Positions 1 to 8,723 of a stretch of DNA of 34,690 nucleotides are shown in pieces (within the stretch, counting starts at the first letter, position 1; every line of letters begins with the position of its first letter). The notes beneath the pieces are model-generated. The model ran no database searches. It had not been told where the DNA came from and worked only from the letters and a program-made list of their open reading frames with translations. This DNA is from PLGF01 sp052139695. Its GTDB lineage: Bacteria; Verrucomicrobiota; Verrucomicrobiia; Limisphaerales; Palsa-1400. Position numbers and translations under genes: made by a program. Location: contig JBKQWF010000068.1 of the NCBI GenBank assembly GCA_052139695.1, positions 1 to 34,690 on the forward strand. The letters are read 5' to 3'.

Positions 1-122
1 TTCGCTTCCGGTTCTTTCGACCTGCGCCTTGCGGCCTCGGCCTAACCTTCCGCTACGGTTGGCGTCATCGCCTCCGTCGGGTTCCTTTCATCCCGATAGT
101 TCACAACACCTGCCAAGCACAC

Positions 123-179
123 TAGGGCGGCCACTCCGTGGCCGCCGCGGAAGGCGCGCACGGAGTGACGTGCCCTACC
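123..179. repeat. Nested GC-rich palindromic repeat
   Basis: The inner stem is 9 bp and perfect (126-134 with 138-146, loop TCC). The outer arms around 123-140 and 159-176 match imperfectly, sharing TAGGGC and CACTCCGTG in inverted orientation. The element lies upstream of metF. I infer a REP-like intergenic repeat. Other copies would have to be found elsewhere in the genome to prove it. Confidence 0.5.
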
Positions 180-213
180 TTGCCCGACAATATTCAATCG
201 CACCCGGTCGCGC

Positions 214-241
214 TTGAATCCTGGCCGCCTTTGTTCATACT
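214..241 (+). promoter_or_regulatory. Candidate sigma-70-type promoter of metF
   Basis: TTGAAT at 214-219 and CATACT at 236-241 are separated by 16 bases. Each matches 4 of 6 positions of the TTGACA/TATAAT consensus. The metF ATG at 250 lies only 8 bases past the -10, so the message would be leaderless or nearly so. This is a pattern call only. Confidence 0.35.
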
Positions 242-249
242 GTAGGGGA

Positions 250-1143
250 ATGCAATTTATTCGCGACATTCATGCGCAAAAAGCGCGGCTGCGGCAGCCG
301 GTCATTTCCTTTGAATTCTTTCCGCCCAAAACGGACGAGGGCGACCGGACACTGTTGGAGAAAACGATTCCCGCCCTCAAGCAATTGGGGCCGGATTATT
401 GCTCAGTCACGTACGGCGCCGGCGGGGGGACGCGCGATAAAACACTGATGATCGTGGATCGCATCCAGCGCGAGCACAGCCTGACCGCCATGTCGCACCT
501 GACCTGTGTGAACGCCACCGCCGAGGAACTGCGCGCGGTGCTGCTCCAGGCGCGCGGCCTGGGCGTTCGCAATATCCTCGCCCTGCGCGGCGATCCACCG
601 GGCGGAGGGGGCTTTGCGCCAACGGACGGCGGCTTTGAATTCTCTTCGCAATTGATCGGGTTTATCAAGGAAATGGGCGGCTTCTGCATTGGCGCGGCGG
701 GGTTTCCGGAAGGGCATGTCGCCTGCAAAGAAGGCCGCGAAGTGGATTGGGACCGGCTCAAGTTGAAGATTGACGCCGGAGCTGAATTTATATTAACACA
801 GCTTTTCTTTGACAATGCGGACTTCTTCCGTTTTCGCGATTATCTGGCCAAGAAGGGCGTCACCACGCCGATCTGCCCCGGAATCATCCCCATTTTGACC
901 GCCTCGCAGATTAAGCGCTTCACAGCCCTGTGCGGGGCGGCTCTGCCGTCGCCCTTGCTGCACAGCCTGGAAAAATACGTGGAGGACGACGACGCTTGCG
1001 CTGAATTTGGCATTGAGTACGCGACCCAACAATGCGCGGAACTGCTGCGCTCCGGCGCGCCCGGTCTGCACTTCTACACCTTGAACAAAGCGCGCTCGAC
1101 TTCCCAAGTGCTGCGCAACCTGCGCCTCGCGCCCGCGCGCTAA
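250..1143 (+). CDS. metF: Methylenetetrahydrofolate reductase
   Basis: The 297-residue protein is a flavin-dependent 5,10-methylenetetrahydrofolate reductase. It makes 5-methyl-THF, the methyl donor for methionine synthesis, in the cytoplasm. Family signatures are in order: FEFFPPKT near the N-terminus with the active-site Glu, then VTYGAGG, LRGDPP, GAAGFPEGH and TQLFFD. These fit the TIM-barrel MetF family, and the length is normal for the bacterial single-domain enzyme. I chose the ATG at 250 (MQFIRDIH) because GGGGA abuts it and the longer frame from a TTG at 214 adds 12 residues that overlap a likely promoter. It faces the DUF1015 gene, with a strong hairpin between them. Confidence 0.95.
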   Translation: MQFIRDIHAQKARLRQPVISFEFFPPKTDEGDRTLLEKTIPALKQLGPDYCSVTYGAGGGTRDKTLMIVDRIQREHSLTAMSHLTCVNATAEELRAVLLQARGLGVRNILALRGDPPGGGGFAPTDGGFEFSSQLIGFIKEMGGFCIGAAGFPEGHVACKEGREVDWDRLKLKIDAGAEFILTQLFFDNADFFRFRDYLAKKGVTTPICPGIIPILTASQIKRFTALCGAALPSPLLHSLEKYVEDDDACAEFGIEYATQQCAELLRSGAPGLHFYTLNKARSTSQVLRNLRLAPAR

Positions 1144-1183
1144 GTCCAGCGGGCGTAGCGGCAATAACGCCCCGCCCAAACAT

Positions 1184-1209
1184 GGTGGGGCGGCGCTGCC
1201 GCGCCGCCC
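1184..1209. repeat. GC-rich hairpin between convergent genes
   Basis: GGGCGGCGC at 1188-1196 pairs perfectly with GCGCCGCCC at 1201-1209 across a TGCC loop. The same motif, with one G-U type change, recurs at 9951-9972, so it is a dispersed repeat. Sitting between the 3' ends of metF and the DUF1015 gene, it could stop transcription from both sides, although no T-tract follows. Confidence 0.5.
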
Positions 1210-1245
1210 AAATATAAGAAACAATTCTCCCGTTTTTGTTGGCGC

Positions 1246-2460
1246 CTAAATCAAATGGCAAAACATTCCGTCGCGGAGTTTTGGTTCAAACCAGGTGCTC
1301 TTCGGCGGCATAATTCCGCCGGCATCCGCCACGGACATAAGATCTTCAATGCTGGTGGGAAAGAGGGAAAATGAGCAGGCGTAGTCGCCGCTTTGAACAA
1401 GTTTTTCCAATTCCGCCGTGCCGCGAATCCCGCCGACGAAGTTAATCCGCTGACTCGTGCGAGGGTCGTCGATGCCGAAGAGCGGCCTTAGCACGGTCTC
1501 CTGCAACAGTGTGACGTCCAAGCCTTCGATCCCGGTCCTTCCGGCGGTCTGTTCCGGGCGAAAGCGCAAGACATGCCAGCGCCCTTCCAAATAAAGGCCC
1601 AATTGATGTTTGGCCCCGGGTTGGGGCGGCCCGCCGTCAGAAACGCTAAAAACGGTCTCCAGTTTTTTCAACAACTGCGCGCCGCTGAGGCCGTTCAAGT
1701 CCTTTAAGACGCGGTTATAGGGCAGGATTTGCGTTTGATTATGCGGGAAAATAACACTCAAAAAATAGCCGCTCCCCCCCGCTCCTTTTCTGGATTGGAA
1801 AACACGGCCAGCCGCCGCGCTCCGATGATGGCCGTCCGCAATATATAAACAGGGCATTTCGGCGAAGGCGGCGCGGAGGGCGGCGGCGACAGCGGCGTCC
1901 CGCACTGTCCAGGAAGTGTGCCGCACTCCGTCGTCGGCGGTAAAATCAATGTCGGGCGTGCCGTCCGTGCAAGAGCCGGCCAGGTCATCCATCCGCCGGG
2001 AGGCTGGATGGACCAGAAAGGCTGGGCCAGTCTGAGCGTTGAGGGCTTCGATGTGGCGCACGCGGTCGTCTTCCTTTTCGGGGCGCGTGAGTTCATGTTT
2101 CTTTATAATGCCGCGCAGATATTCCGGGCAGCTTGCGGCGGCGACCAGGCCGGTCTGCCGATGGCGGCCCATGATCTGCCGATAGAAATAAAAAGCGGGC
2201 TGGGCATCACGGACCAGCGCCCCTTCCGCCAAGAGCCGGGCGAATTGCTCGCCGCCTTTGGCATACACTTGCGGGGAGTAAGGATCCGTGTTTTCCGGCA
2301 GTTCGATTTCCGGCTTGCTCACCCGCAAAAAACTCACGGGATTGCCCCGCGCCAGGGCACGCGCTTCGGACGAAGACATGACGTCGTAAGGCAATTGGCA
2401 GATTCTCCCGGCTAATTGGGGTTTTGGGCGCACGGCGGCAAATGGGGCAATTTCAGCCAT
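1246..2460 (-). CDS. DUF1015 family protein
   Basis: The protein has 404 residues from the ATG at 2460 (MAEIAPFAAVRP). It matches the DUF1015 family in layout: an N-terminal Phe-x-x-x-Arg-Pro type opening, a 'PYDVMSSSEA' segment close to the start, and a central ADGHHRSAA motif that is the family's best-known signature. The biochemical function is unknown. In other bacteria the family often lies near serine-biosynthesis genes, but no such neighbour is here. A frame extending 13 residues upstream overlaps a candidate promoter, so the shorter start is preferred. It is transcribed alone and converges on metF. Confidence 0.85.
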   Translation of the reverse strand: MAEIAPFAAVRPKPQLAGRICQLPYDVMSSSEARALARGNPVSFLRVSKPEIELPENTDPYSPQVYAKGGEQFARLLAEGALVRDAQPAFYFYRQIMGRHRQTGLVAAASCPEYLRGIIKKHELTRPEKEDDRVRHIEALNAQTGPAFLVHPASRRMDDLAGSCTDGTPDIDFTADDGVRHTSWTVRDAAVAAALRAAFAEMPCLYIADGHHRSAAAGRVFQSRKGAGGSGYFLSVIFPHNQTQILPYNRVLKDLNGLSGAQLLKKLETVFSVSDGGPPQPGAKHQLGLYLEGRWHVLRFRPEQTAGRTGIEGLDVTLLQETVLRPLFGIDDPRTSQRINFVGGIRGTAELEKLVQSGDYACSFSLFPTSIEDLMSVADAGGIMPPKSTWFEPKLRDGMFCHLI

Positions 2461-2470
2461 ATTGGCGCGA

Positions 2471-2499
2471 AAAATAGTGAGAGTCCCTGCCAAAGGCAA
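2471..2499 (-). promoter_or_regulatory. Candidate promoter of the DUF1015 gene
   Basis: Read on the minus strand, TTGCCT (2499-2494) and TATTTT (2476-2471) are 17 bases apart. Each matches 4 of 6 consensus positions. The ATG at 2460 is 10 bases past the -10, which predicts a very short leader, as for metF. This rests on weak consensus matches only. Confidence 0.3.
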
Positions 2500-2669
2500 G
2501 CCGGACGAGGGGACAGGCCAAAATCCCTATGCTGAAGAGAGGTTTTTGCGGAAAATTTTTGACTTGCGGAAAACTCCAGATCAGGCTTATTGTATCCGTA
2601 GCTTGGGCCATGCCCGGCATGTGCAATTGTTAAAGCGTACATGAACATATTCCAACCCGTGAGGGCCTC

Positions 2670-3368
2670 TTGAGTCGGCCTTTCCCCGCTCGTAGCTTTT
2701 CTCCCCCCGCCTCGTTCACACGTGTCAACGGCAAGATTCGTGCCCGCGAGGTCAGGGTCATCGACGAAGACCAAAAGAATCTGGGCGTGTTGCCTTTGGG
2801 CGAAGCGATTAACATGGCCAGGGCCAAAGGGGTTGATTTAGTGGAAGTCGCCTCCGCCGCGAACCCTCCCGTCTGCCGCCTGGTTGATTTCGGAAAATAC
2901 CGTTACGAACAAGCCAAACAGGAAAAGGAAGCCCGCAAGCATCAGCACGCCAACAAGGTCAAGGAGGTGCAGCTCAGCCCGAACATCGACCCGCACGATT
3001 TCGGCGTTAAAATGCAGCGCTCCATCGATTTCCTCTGCGAGGATATGAAGGTGAAGATCACCCTGCGCTTCCGCGGACGGGAGATGGCGCATAAGGAATT
3101 TGGATTCCAGCAAGTAGAAAAACTAGTCAAGGCGCTGGCACTTTTCGGCCACCCGGACGCCCCGCCCAAGCTCATTGGCAAAGGAATCAACGTCATGCTC
3201 AGCCCATTGCCGCGCGCCAAGCGCGCCCGCAACCCTAACGAGGGTGCCACCAGCGGCGGGGTGGCCGCAAGCACCGATGCTAATAAAGCTTCCATCCCGG
3301 ACGCTCCGCCACTCGTTGAAGTTCCGGAAAGCAATGACAAAGTCCTGGCCGGCGTAGAAGCGAAATAG
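2670..3368 (+). CDS. infC: Translation initiation factor IF-3
   Basis: The 232-residue protein is IF3, which binds the 30S subunit, prevents premature 50S joining and proofreads initiator tRNA and start codon. The N-domain begins at FTRVNGKIRA; VRVIDEDQKNLGV, EVASAANPPVCRLVDFGKY and a basic linker follow. The C-domain carries KEVQLSPNIDPHDF and FRGREMAHKEFG. The proposed start is TTG at 2670 behind GAGGG (4-base spacer); rare starts are common for infC because IF3 autoregulates against non-canonical initiation codons. About 50 low-complexity residues extend past the usual C-terminus. The usual rpmI and rplT partners do not follow. Confidence 0.93.
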   Translation: MSRPFPARSFSPPASFTRVNGKIRAREVRVIDEDQKNLGVLPLGEAINMARAKGVDLVEVASAANPPVCRLVDFGKYRYEQAKQEKEARKHQHANKVKEVQLSPNIDPHDFGVKMQRSIDFLCEDMKVKITLRFRGREMAHKEFGFQQVEKLVKALALFGHPDAPPKLIGKGINVMLSPLPRAKRARNPNEGATSGGVAASTDANKASIPDAPPLVEVPESNDKVLAGVEAK

Positions 3369-3416
3369 CGGTCGTTTTTCGTCCGATAGCTGCTTGATCC
3401 AGGAGCGGGTGACCTG

Positions 3417-3441
3417 GTGGTCTAATTCACAATTAGACCAC
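3417..3441. terminator. Inverted repeat between convergent infC and lipoprotein gene
   Basis: An 11-bp perfect stem runs 3417-3427 with 3431-3441, arm core TGGTCTAATT, loop CAC. It directly abuts the stop codon (3442-3444) of the minus-strand lipoprotein gene and lies 48 bases after infC. The position suits a bidirectional terminator, but there is no classical U-tract. Confidence 0.45.
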
Positions 3442-3747
3442 TTACCGGTCCCTAAGAATCTTCAAGATATGAGCAAAGTCATCTCCCAATTGGACGGTAG
3501 AGGACTCCGGTTCTTTTTGGGCCACGAGCGACTCATTCTTCGGGTCCGGGACCTTTTCCAAACTGACCTTGACGACGCAGGGTTCCACCGGACTGGCAGC
3601 CGCGGGAAAATGCCTGGCGTCAATTAAAGGATGGGTTGCGGCCGTCTGGCCTGCTCCGGACGGTCCCATCGGGTGCTGGCATCCCGCCAGGAAGACCGCG
3701 GAGCACACTAAAAGGAATACGTGCGGGCGAGGGAATAATCTTGCCAT
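3442..3747 (-). CDS. Small predicted lipoprotein
   Basis: A 101-residue protein from the ATG at 3747. The N-terminus has Arg residues, a hydrophobic stretch (VFLLVCSAVF) and a LAGC lipobox at about residues 20-23, so it is probably lipidated at that Cys and anchored on the outside of the cytoplasmic or outer membrane. The mature part of about 78 residues is hydrophilic and I recognise no domain. An AAAGG sequence 8 bases upstream supports this ATG over a TTG 24 bases earlier, which would add MKKRKADF. The frame on the other strand is a shadow, since it lacks any signal or domain. Confidence 0.65.
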   Translation of the reverse strand: MARLFPRPHVFLLVCSAVFLAGCQHPMGPSGAGQTAATHPLIDARHFPAAASPVEPCVVKVSLEKVPDPKNESLVAQKEPESSTVQLGDDFAHILKILRDR

Positions 3748-4031
3748 AAAATCGGCCTTTCGCTTTTTCAAACACTGTTCATGCTAATTGAGCCATAAGT
3801 AAGCATTAACCACGCCAGCGAAAGTTCCACGGCTAATGCCAATTCACAAGCTGCTAACGCTCAAGTAGTTATGCTAATGTTAAATTGACAGAAAGACCCG
3901 ATGTGTGGCGGTTTTTGGTCGAAGATTGCCCTTCTCTGGGTTTACCCGGGGCAAAACTGTCCCGCTTTGGCCCTGACTAACGAGGACCGAATCCGCCCGG
4001 TTGGACGTGCCCGGACACCTGTTCCAACCGT
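3748..4031. other. Intergenic region upstream of the lipoprotein gene
   Basis: The stretch is AT-richer than its surroundings at 3770-3890. It lies between the stop of the GH92 gene and the start of the lipoprotein gene. I see no convincing gene, hairpin or promoter. Small minus-strand frames reaching into the GH92 gene are shadows. Confidence 0.5.
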
Positions 4032-6290
4032 TTATCGTGAGGCGGAATAAGGCAGATCCGCATCCTTGACCGATCGCATGTTGGCGTCCGGTCCCATCTT
4101 TGTATGCAATTCTCCGCCTTGCAGGAGTTCCTGATGCGTGATCCAAGTTCGGTTCTCATCCATGCCATTTAATTGCCGCTTTTGAACATACACATTTCTC
4201 ACAGTATTGGATGAAGCGGTGATGACGAAGGCCCGGTCTTGAGGCAGATACAAAGTCGCTTTGGAAAACAGCGGGCTGGTGAACATATAATCTGGCGTCC
4301 CCGGGCAAAGCGGATAAAGACCGATGGAACTCAACAGAAACCAGCTCGCCATCGAACCGTTGTCTTCGTCTCCCGGAAAACCGGCCGCGCCGGAGTCGAA
4401 CAATTCCTCACACACCCGCCGCGTCCAATATTCCGTTTTCCAAGGCTGGCCGATGGCGGCGTAAAGATAAAGCACATCGAACACCGGCTGATTGCCTTGG
4501 TCATACTGCCCAAACTTGGCAACGCCCATCTCCCTCATTTCGTGAATGACAGAGCCATAACCGCCGGTGTGATAAACTGGAGGCAGGCCCATCATTTCAT
4601 CCAGCTTGGACGCCAGTTTTTCCCGCCCGCCTGCCAATCCCGCCAGCCCGGCGGTGTCGTGCGGCACAAACCAACTGCTTTGCCAGGGGCCGCCCTCCGC
4701 GTAAGGACCACCCCAGGCAAACTGATCAAAAGGTTCGATCCAATGGCCCGCCGCGTTCTTGGGGCGCATAAATCCGGTGCCAGCATCCCAGAGGCGGCGG
4801 TAATTCTGGGCGCGCGCCATGAGAGTTTGGTAATCTTCTTCCTGGTGTTGTTGCCGGGCAATTTGCGCCACGCACCAGTCATCGTAGGCATAATCCAGAG
4901 TGGCCGAGACCGCGTAAGTGCTCGCCTTGTCCGGGATGTAACCGAGTTTGATATAGTCGGCCAGTCCGCTTCTGACTAATTCACCGTGGGCGGGTGGTTG
5001 GAAAGCGCTTTTTCGCAGCGACGCATAAGCCTTTGCCACATCAAAACCCTGGCAGCCTTTGACGACGGCATCCGCAAAAATCGCCGCGCAATGCTGTCCG
5101 ATCATGCAATCGCGATAGCCCGGGCTGGGCCACTCCGGCAATGTCCCTCCTTCCTCCGCCGCATTGACAAATCCTTGCAGGATCTCGTTGAGTTCCGCGG
5201 GGTAAATAAGAGTGATTAACGGAAAGGTCGTGCGGAAGGCATCCCAAATGCCGATGTCTCCGTAAAGGACGCCTTCGTGGACCTTGCCGTCATAGGGACT
5301 GTAATGCATCGCTTTGCCTGTGGAATCCAATTCGTACAAGCGGTGAGGATACATCTGCGCGCGGTAGAGGCAGGAATAAAACGTCTTCTTCTGGTTCTCT
5401 CTGGCCTCAATTTGAATCCGGCCAAGATTGGATTCCCAGGTTTTTTGAACTCGCGCCTGCACCGCATCGAACCCGCCGCCGGTTTCCGCTTGCAGGTTCC
5501 GCGCGGCCTGTTCCCAACTAATCAATGAGGTTCCCACCCGCGCCTCCACCGGCCTTTCAGGCGAAGTTTGAAATTCCACATACGCACGCAGATCATCGCC
5601 TGTGCCTGAGGACTGCCCGGTGGCGGTGTTGGCCGCAAAGACGTCGGCTTTGGTAATATCGCGGTCTAAATTGATTACGAAATAGGAAGCGAAATTGGTG
5701 GTCACTCCCCCGCTGTTGGCCCGGCTCAATCCTCGGATGGTCCGGCCTTCGATCCTTATCTCCGATTTGCCGCACGCGTTCACGATTAACCGGCCGGTCG
5801 GGCTTCGATGGTAGGCAAGGCGGAACACCGCGCCACGTTCAGTGGCGGTCAATTCAGCGGTTATTTCGCCGTTGCCTAGATCGAGCTTTTCATAATCTGG
5901 CCGGAGAACCGAGGTGGCCGCGTCATACACGGACATTCGGCCTGCGGGATCCACCCGCAACTCGCCGGACTGAGGCATTAAAACGAACTGGCCGTAATCA
6001 GCGATCCATGGACTGGGCTGATGCGTGGCGCGAAATCCGTCGATCTTCCCGCTTAGTTCAAAATACCAGCTTCCCTTCGCGTTTTCCAACGACCAATCCG
6101 TCATCCCCCACGGGGAGCCGACCAACGGCAACGTGTTGCCATGGGACAATTCAAAATGTGAGTCGGTTCCCTGGAGAATGTTCACGTACCCAAGGAGTTC
6201 GCTTTCTTTGGGGGAGAGGGTGGCTTCGGCGTTCGCCAGCAGAGGAAGAGCAAGCCCGGCGAAAAAGAGCGAGAGTGTTTTAAACATCAT
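4032..6290 (-). CDS. Secreted GH92 alpha-mannosidase (probably alpha-1,2)
   Basis: A 752-residue exported glycoside hydrolase of family 92, calcium-dependent inverting exo-alpha-mannosidases. A signal peptide with a cut after ALPLLANA is clear. The N-terminal beta-sandwich starts with YVNILQGTDSHFELSHGNTL, and the (alpha/alpha)6 domain follows. Predicted catalytic residues by spacing are Glu532 in AEGGPWQ as acid and the two Asp of GDED (about 641 and 643) as base, collinear with Glu533, Asp642 and Asp644 recalled for Bacteroides BT3990. His583-Glu584 in IHEM matches the pair I associate with alpha-1,2 specificity. It stands alone with no sugar transporter or regulator, so its substrate, perhaps fungal or plant mannan, is a guess. 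Confidence 0.93.
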   Translation of the reverse strand: MMFKTLSLFFAGLALPLLANAEATLSPKESELLGYVNILQGTDSHFELSHGNTLPLVGSPWGMTDWSLENAKGSWYFELSGKIDGFRATHQPSPWIADYGQFVLMPQSGELRVDPAGRMSVYDAATSVLRPDYEKLDLGNGEITAELTATERGAVFRLAYHRSPTGRLIVNACGKSEIRIEGRTIRGLSRANSGGVTTNFASYFVINLDRDITKADVFAANTATGQSSGTGDDLRAYVEFQTSPERPVEARVGTSLISWEQAARNLQAETGGGFDAVQARVQKTWESNLGRIQIEARENQKKTFYSCLYRAQMYPHRLYELDSTGKAMHYSPYDGKVHEGVLYGDIGIWDAFRTTFPLITLIYPAELNEILQGFVNAAEEGGTLPEWPSPGYRDCMIGQHCAAIFADAVVKGCQGFDVAKAYASLRKSAFQPPAHGELVRSGLADYIKLGYIPDKASTYAVSATLDYAYDDWCVAQIARQQHQEEDYQTLMARAQNYRRLWDAGTGFMRPKNAAGHWIEPFDQFAWGGPYAEGGPWQSSWFVPHDTAGLAGLAGGREKLASKLDEMMGLPPVYHTGGYGSVIHEMREMGVAKFGQYDQGNQPVFDVLYLYAAIGQPWKTEYWTRRVCEELFDSGAAGFPGDEDNGSMASWFLLSSIGLYPLCPGTPDYMFTSPLFSKATLYLPQDRAFVITASSNTVRNVYVQKRQLNGMDENRTWITHQELLQGGELHTKMGPDANMRSVKDADLPYSASR

Positions 6291-6387
6291 GTCCTGTTTT
6301 TAGGCATTGGGCTTTTAATACCGTCATTTTGCAAGGTAAAAGTCTCCGAGCATGTTTGACGAAATCCAGCTAACTGAAGAAGGCCGC

Positions 6388-6780
6388 TTATGCCGCAACG
6401 ACTTCGGCTGTGGAGAGGAGATTGGATACGGCTCTGCGCAGCATTTCCACGCTAAAGGGTTTTCGCAAAACGGCATCGACCGGAGCGGAATCGCCCAAGC
6501 TATTAAAATACCCGGTAACCATCAGGATTGGCTTGGAAGGAGCCACTTGGCGGATGCAGGCGGCCAATTCGCTGCCCGTGAGAAAGGGCATCTTATAATC
6601 AGTCATGACCAGGTCGAAATGGTTCTGCGCGAACATCATGATCGCCTCGGCCCCGTTGTTGGCCTCGACCACCTCATGGGCGTCCAAAGAAAGCATCCAT
6701 TTCATCATGGTGCGCATATCCAGTTCATCGTCAACGATTAAGATACGCTTGTTGCTGATGTTCTTAGGCTGGTCGTTCAT
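6388..6780 (-). CDS. Single-domain response regulator
   Basis: A 130-residue receiver domain with no output domain. The acidic pair is in ILIVDDE, the phosphoacceptor is Asp61 in VMTDYKMP, followed by a Thr in LMVTGYF and the Lys in LRKPFS, so all key phosphorylation residues are present. I chose the ATG at 6780 (MNDQPKN); a longer frame would add a leucine-rich stretch unlike any receiver. It lies 56 bases downstream of mutL on the same strand, and the upstream gene of the same unit is a histidine kinase, so it is a plausible partner for that kinase. It could act as a phosphate shuttle or by protein contact. Confidence 0.88.
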   Translation of the reverse strand: MNDQPKNISNKRILIVDDELDMRTMMKWMLSLDAHEVVEANNGAEAIMMFAQNHFDLVMTDYKMPFLTGSELAACIRQVAPSKPILMVTGYFNSLGDSAPVDAVLRKPFSVEMLRRAVSNLLSTAEVVAA

Positions 6781-6836
6781 AAATGGCAGAAGTAACAGCA
6801 GCAGCCGGGATGCCATGCCAGAATTGAGAAAATCAA

Positions 6837-8705
6837 CTATTGTGAACGTCCGAATTTCTTCTCCAATTCCCGGAAGTTCATCTCAATCAGGGTCGGACGG
6901 CCATGCGGGCAAGTGTAGGGCATGGCGCAGTGCCGCAAAGCCTCAATCAGATTCTCCAGTTCCGGCACGGAAAGCGGATCATTGGCTTTAACCGCATGAC
7001 GGCAAACGGTTTTGGCGATGGTGTGCTCCCCCAGCCGCAGCGTATTGACGCCTTGCCCGGCGGACTTTAGCTCATCGATCAACTCCAAAATAAATTGGCG
7101 CGGCTGGCCCGCTTTGACAAACGGCGGCAGGGCGTCGAGCAGAAAGGTTTGCTCGCCAAATTCGCTCAAACCGACCCCTAACCGCGTCAAGACCGTCAGT
7201 TGCCCGCGCAAGAACTGCGCATCCTGTGCCGTCAGGTCGACGGTGGCGGGCAGGAGCAGGCGTTGCGACGGGGCGGCGCCGCTCTCCTCCAGGCGGCGGA
7301 GCATTTGCTCATAAAGGATTCGTTCATGCGCGGCATGTTGGTCCAGGAGCACTAAGCCGCGGTCCGACTCCAGCACCACATATAACTTCCCAATCACCCC
7401 GACGAGGCGCAACGGAACGTGCAGCAGCGCTGAAGGATGCGGCACGACGGCCGGGCCAGGAGCAACCGGCATTGCGGGCGATGGGGCGACGTCTGCCGGT
7501 GGAGGCGATACCGGGCGGGCCGACGGCAGTACGGGAGAAGGCCGTAATTCCGGCAAATTCACTGCCTCAAGCTGTGGCTGTGGTTGAGCAAGGGATGGAA
7601 GCGGCGGCGGAACGGCAGGAGGCGCCATGGCGGTCGCGGCGATTTGGGCGTGAAAACGCAGCAACGTGTCCGAGACAGCGCGTGTCAACAGTGCGCGCAC
7701 CGCCCTCTCACGATGAAATTTTATCTCCCGCTTAGCCGGGTGGATGTTGACATCCACTTCCCCCGGGTCGATTTCGAGAAACAGACAGCAGACCGGGTAA
7801 CGGCCCTTCATCAGCGCGGTGCGATAGCCTTCGAGCAACGCAAAATTGATGCCGCGATTCTCCACCGGGCGCCGATTCACGAAAACATGCTGCTCTTCGC
7901 GCGAGGCCCGCGATACTCCCGGCGCGCCCATAAAACCCCACACCGACAGGCGCGCCGGTTCCGCGGCCGGCGTTCCTTCCTGGTCCTCGACCGAAGGCAA
8001 CTCTCCGGAGAACTCGATCGCCAGCAGTTTCTCGTCAGGATAGCCGAGGGCGCGCAACCGTTCCCTCAGCGCGTCCAGCCTGGAGCGGGTTTTGACGGCG
8101 GGCAATTGCCAGACAGCCCGCCCGTCCTTTAAAAAGTCGAAGGCCATCTCCGGAAAGGCCAGGGCGGCGAGCGTTAAGTAATGCTGGATATGGGCGGACT
8201 CCGTTTCTTCCGTCCGCAGAAACTTCCGCCGCGCCGGCAAATTGAAGAAAAGCTGGCGCACTTCCACGCTCGTGCCAGGGGCGCTGCCAGAGGCGTTGAC
8301 GGCCGCGATCTTGCCGCCGTTGATGACAACTTGCGTGCCTTCCGGGCTGGCGCTGTCGCGTTCGCGCGTCGTCAAGGTGAAGCGGCAGACACTGGCGATG
8401 CTGGGCAGGGCCTCGCCGCGAAAGCCCATCGTGGCAATTGTACTCAAATCCTCCGCGCGAGTGATCTTGCTGGTGGCGTGGCGCTCCAGGCAAAGCAACG
8501 CGTCATCCCGGCTCATGCCGATGCCATCGTCGGTCACGCGGATGAGGCTGCGCCCGCCGGCCTGGACTTCCACCGTGATGCGCGCGGCTTGGGCGTCGAG
8601 CGCATTCTCGACCAGTTCCTTGACCACGCTGGCGGGACGCTCGACCACTTCGCCGGCGGCGATCTGATTGGCCACCTGCTCAGGCAGCAGACGGATGCGG
8701 TTCAT
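6837..8705 (-). CDS. mutL: DNA mismatch repair protein MutL (endonuclease type)
   Basis: A 622-residue MutL. The N-terminal GHKL ATPase has ELVENALDA (Glu30, Asn34), DDGIGM (59-64), ATSKI and GFRGEAL (94-100). A Pro-rich linker spans roughly residues 345-430. The C-terminal dimerisation domain carries DQHA-x2-E-x4-E starting at Asp455 and CPHGRP starting at Cys599. Those are the metal-binding motifs of MutL proteins that nick DNA, as in most bacteria lacking MutH. It works with MutS, which is not in the window. It is 18 bases after the histidine kinase gene and 56 before the response regulator, so the three may share a transcript. Confidence 0.96.
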   Translation of the reverse strand: MNRIRLLPEQVANQIAAGEVVERPASVVKELVENALDAQAARITVEVQAGGRSLIRVTDDGIGMSRDDALLCLERHATSKITRAEDLSTIATMGFRGEALPSIASVCRFTLTTRERDSASPEGTQVVINGGKIAAVNASGSAPGTSVEVRQLFFNLPARRKFLRTEETESAHIQHYLTLAALAFPEMAFDFLKDGRAVWQLPAVKTRSRLDALRERLRALGYPDEKLLAIEFSGELPSVEDQEGTPAAEPARLSVWGFMGAPGVSRASREEQHVFVNRRPVENRGINFALLEGYRTALMKGRYPVCCLFLEIDPGEVDVNIHPAKREIKFHRERAVRALLTRAVSDTLLRFHAQIAATAMAPPAVPPPLPSLAQPQPQLEAVNLPELRPSPVLPSARPVSPPPADVAPSPAMPVAPGPAVVPHPSALLHVPLRLVGVIGKLYVVLESDRGLVLLDQHAAHERILYEQMLRRLEESGAAPSQRLLLPATVDLTAQDAQFLRGQLTVLTRLGVGLSEFGEQTFLLDALPPFVKAGQPRQFILELIDELKSAGQGVNTLRLGEHTIAKTVCRHAVKANDPLSVPELENLIEALRHCAMPYTCPHGRPTLIEMNFRELEKKFGRSQ

Positions 8706-8723
8706 CTGGGGCAGGCCAAGCGG

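Larger units (their letters stand above)
1..249. other. Intergenic start of window with palindromic repeat
   Basis: No convincing gene is seen. Short open frames on both strands lack recognisable domains. The notable structure is a nested palindrome at about 123-179. GGCGGCCAC at 126-134 pairs perfectly with GTGGCCGCC at 138-146 across a TCC loop. A larger imperfect arm pair (123-140 against 159-176) shares TAGGGC and CACTCCGTG. It resembles the short dispersed repeats seen elsewhere in this window. The last 40 bases hold a candidate metF promoter. Confidence 0.6.

Noticed and set aside
2559..2593. TTGACT and TATTGT upstream of infC as a promoter
   Set aside because: They are 23 bases apart, too far for a standard sigma-70 promoter; alternatives are weaker still.
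3394..3627. Plus-strand 77-residue frame after infC
   Set aside because: It overlaps the lipoprotein gene, whose signal peptide and lipobox make the minus strand the better choice.
4500..4510. Gln in a GNQP motif of the GH92 enzyme as possible loss of the catalytic acid
   Set aside because: Spacing to the GDED motif shows the catalytic acid is Glu532 in AEGGPWQ, about 70 residues earlier and intact; GNQP is usual in this subfamily as I recall it.
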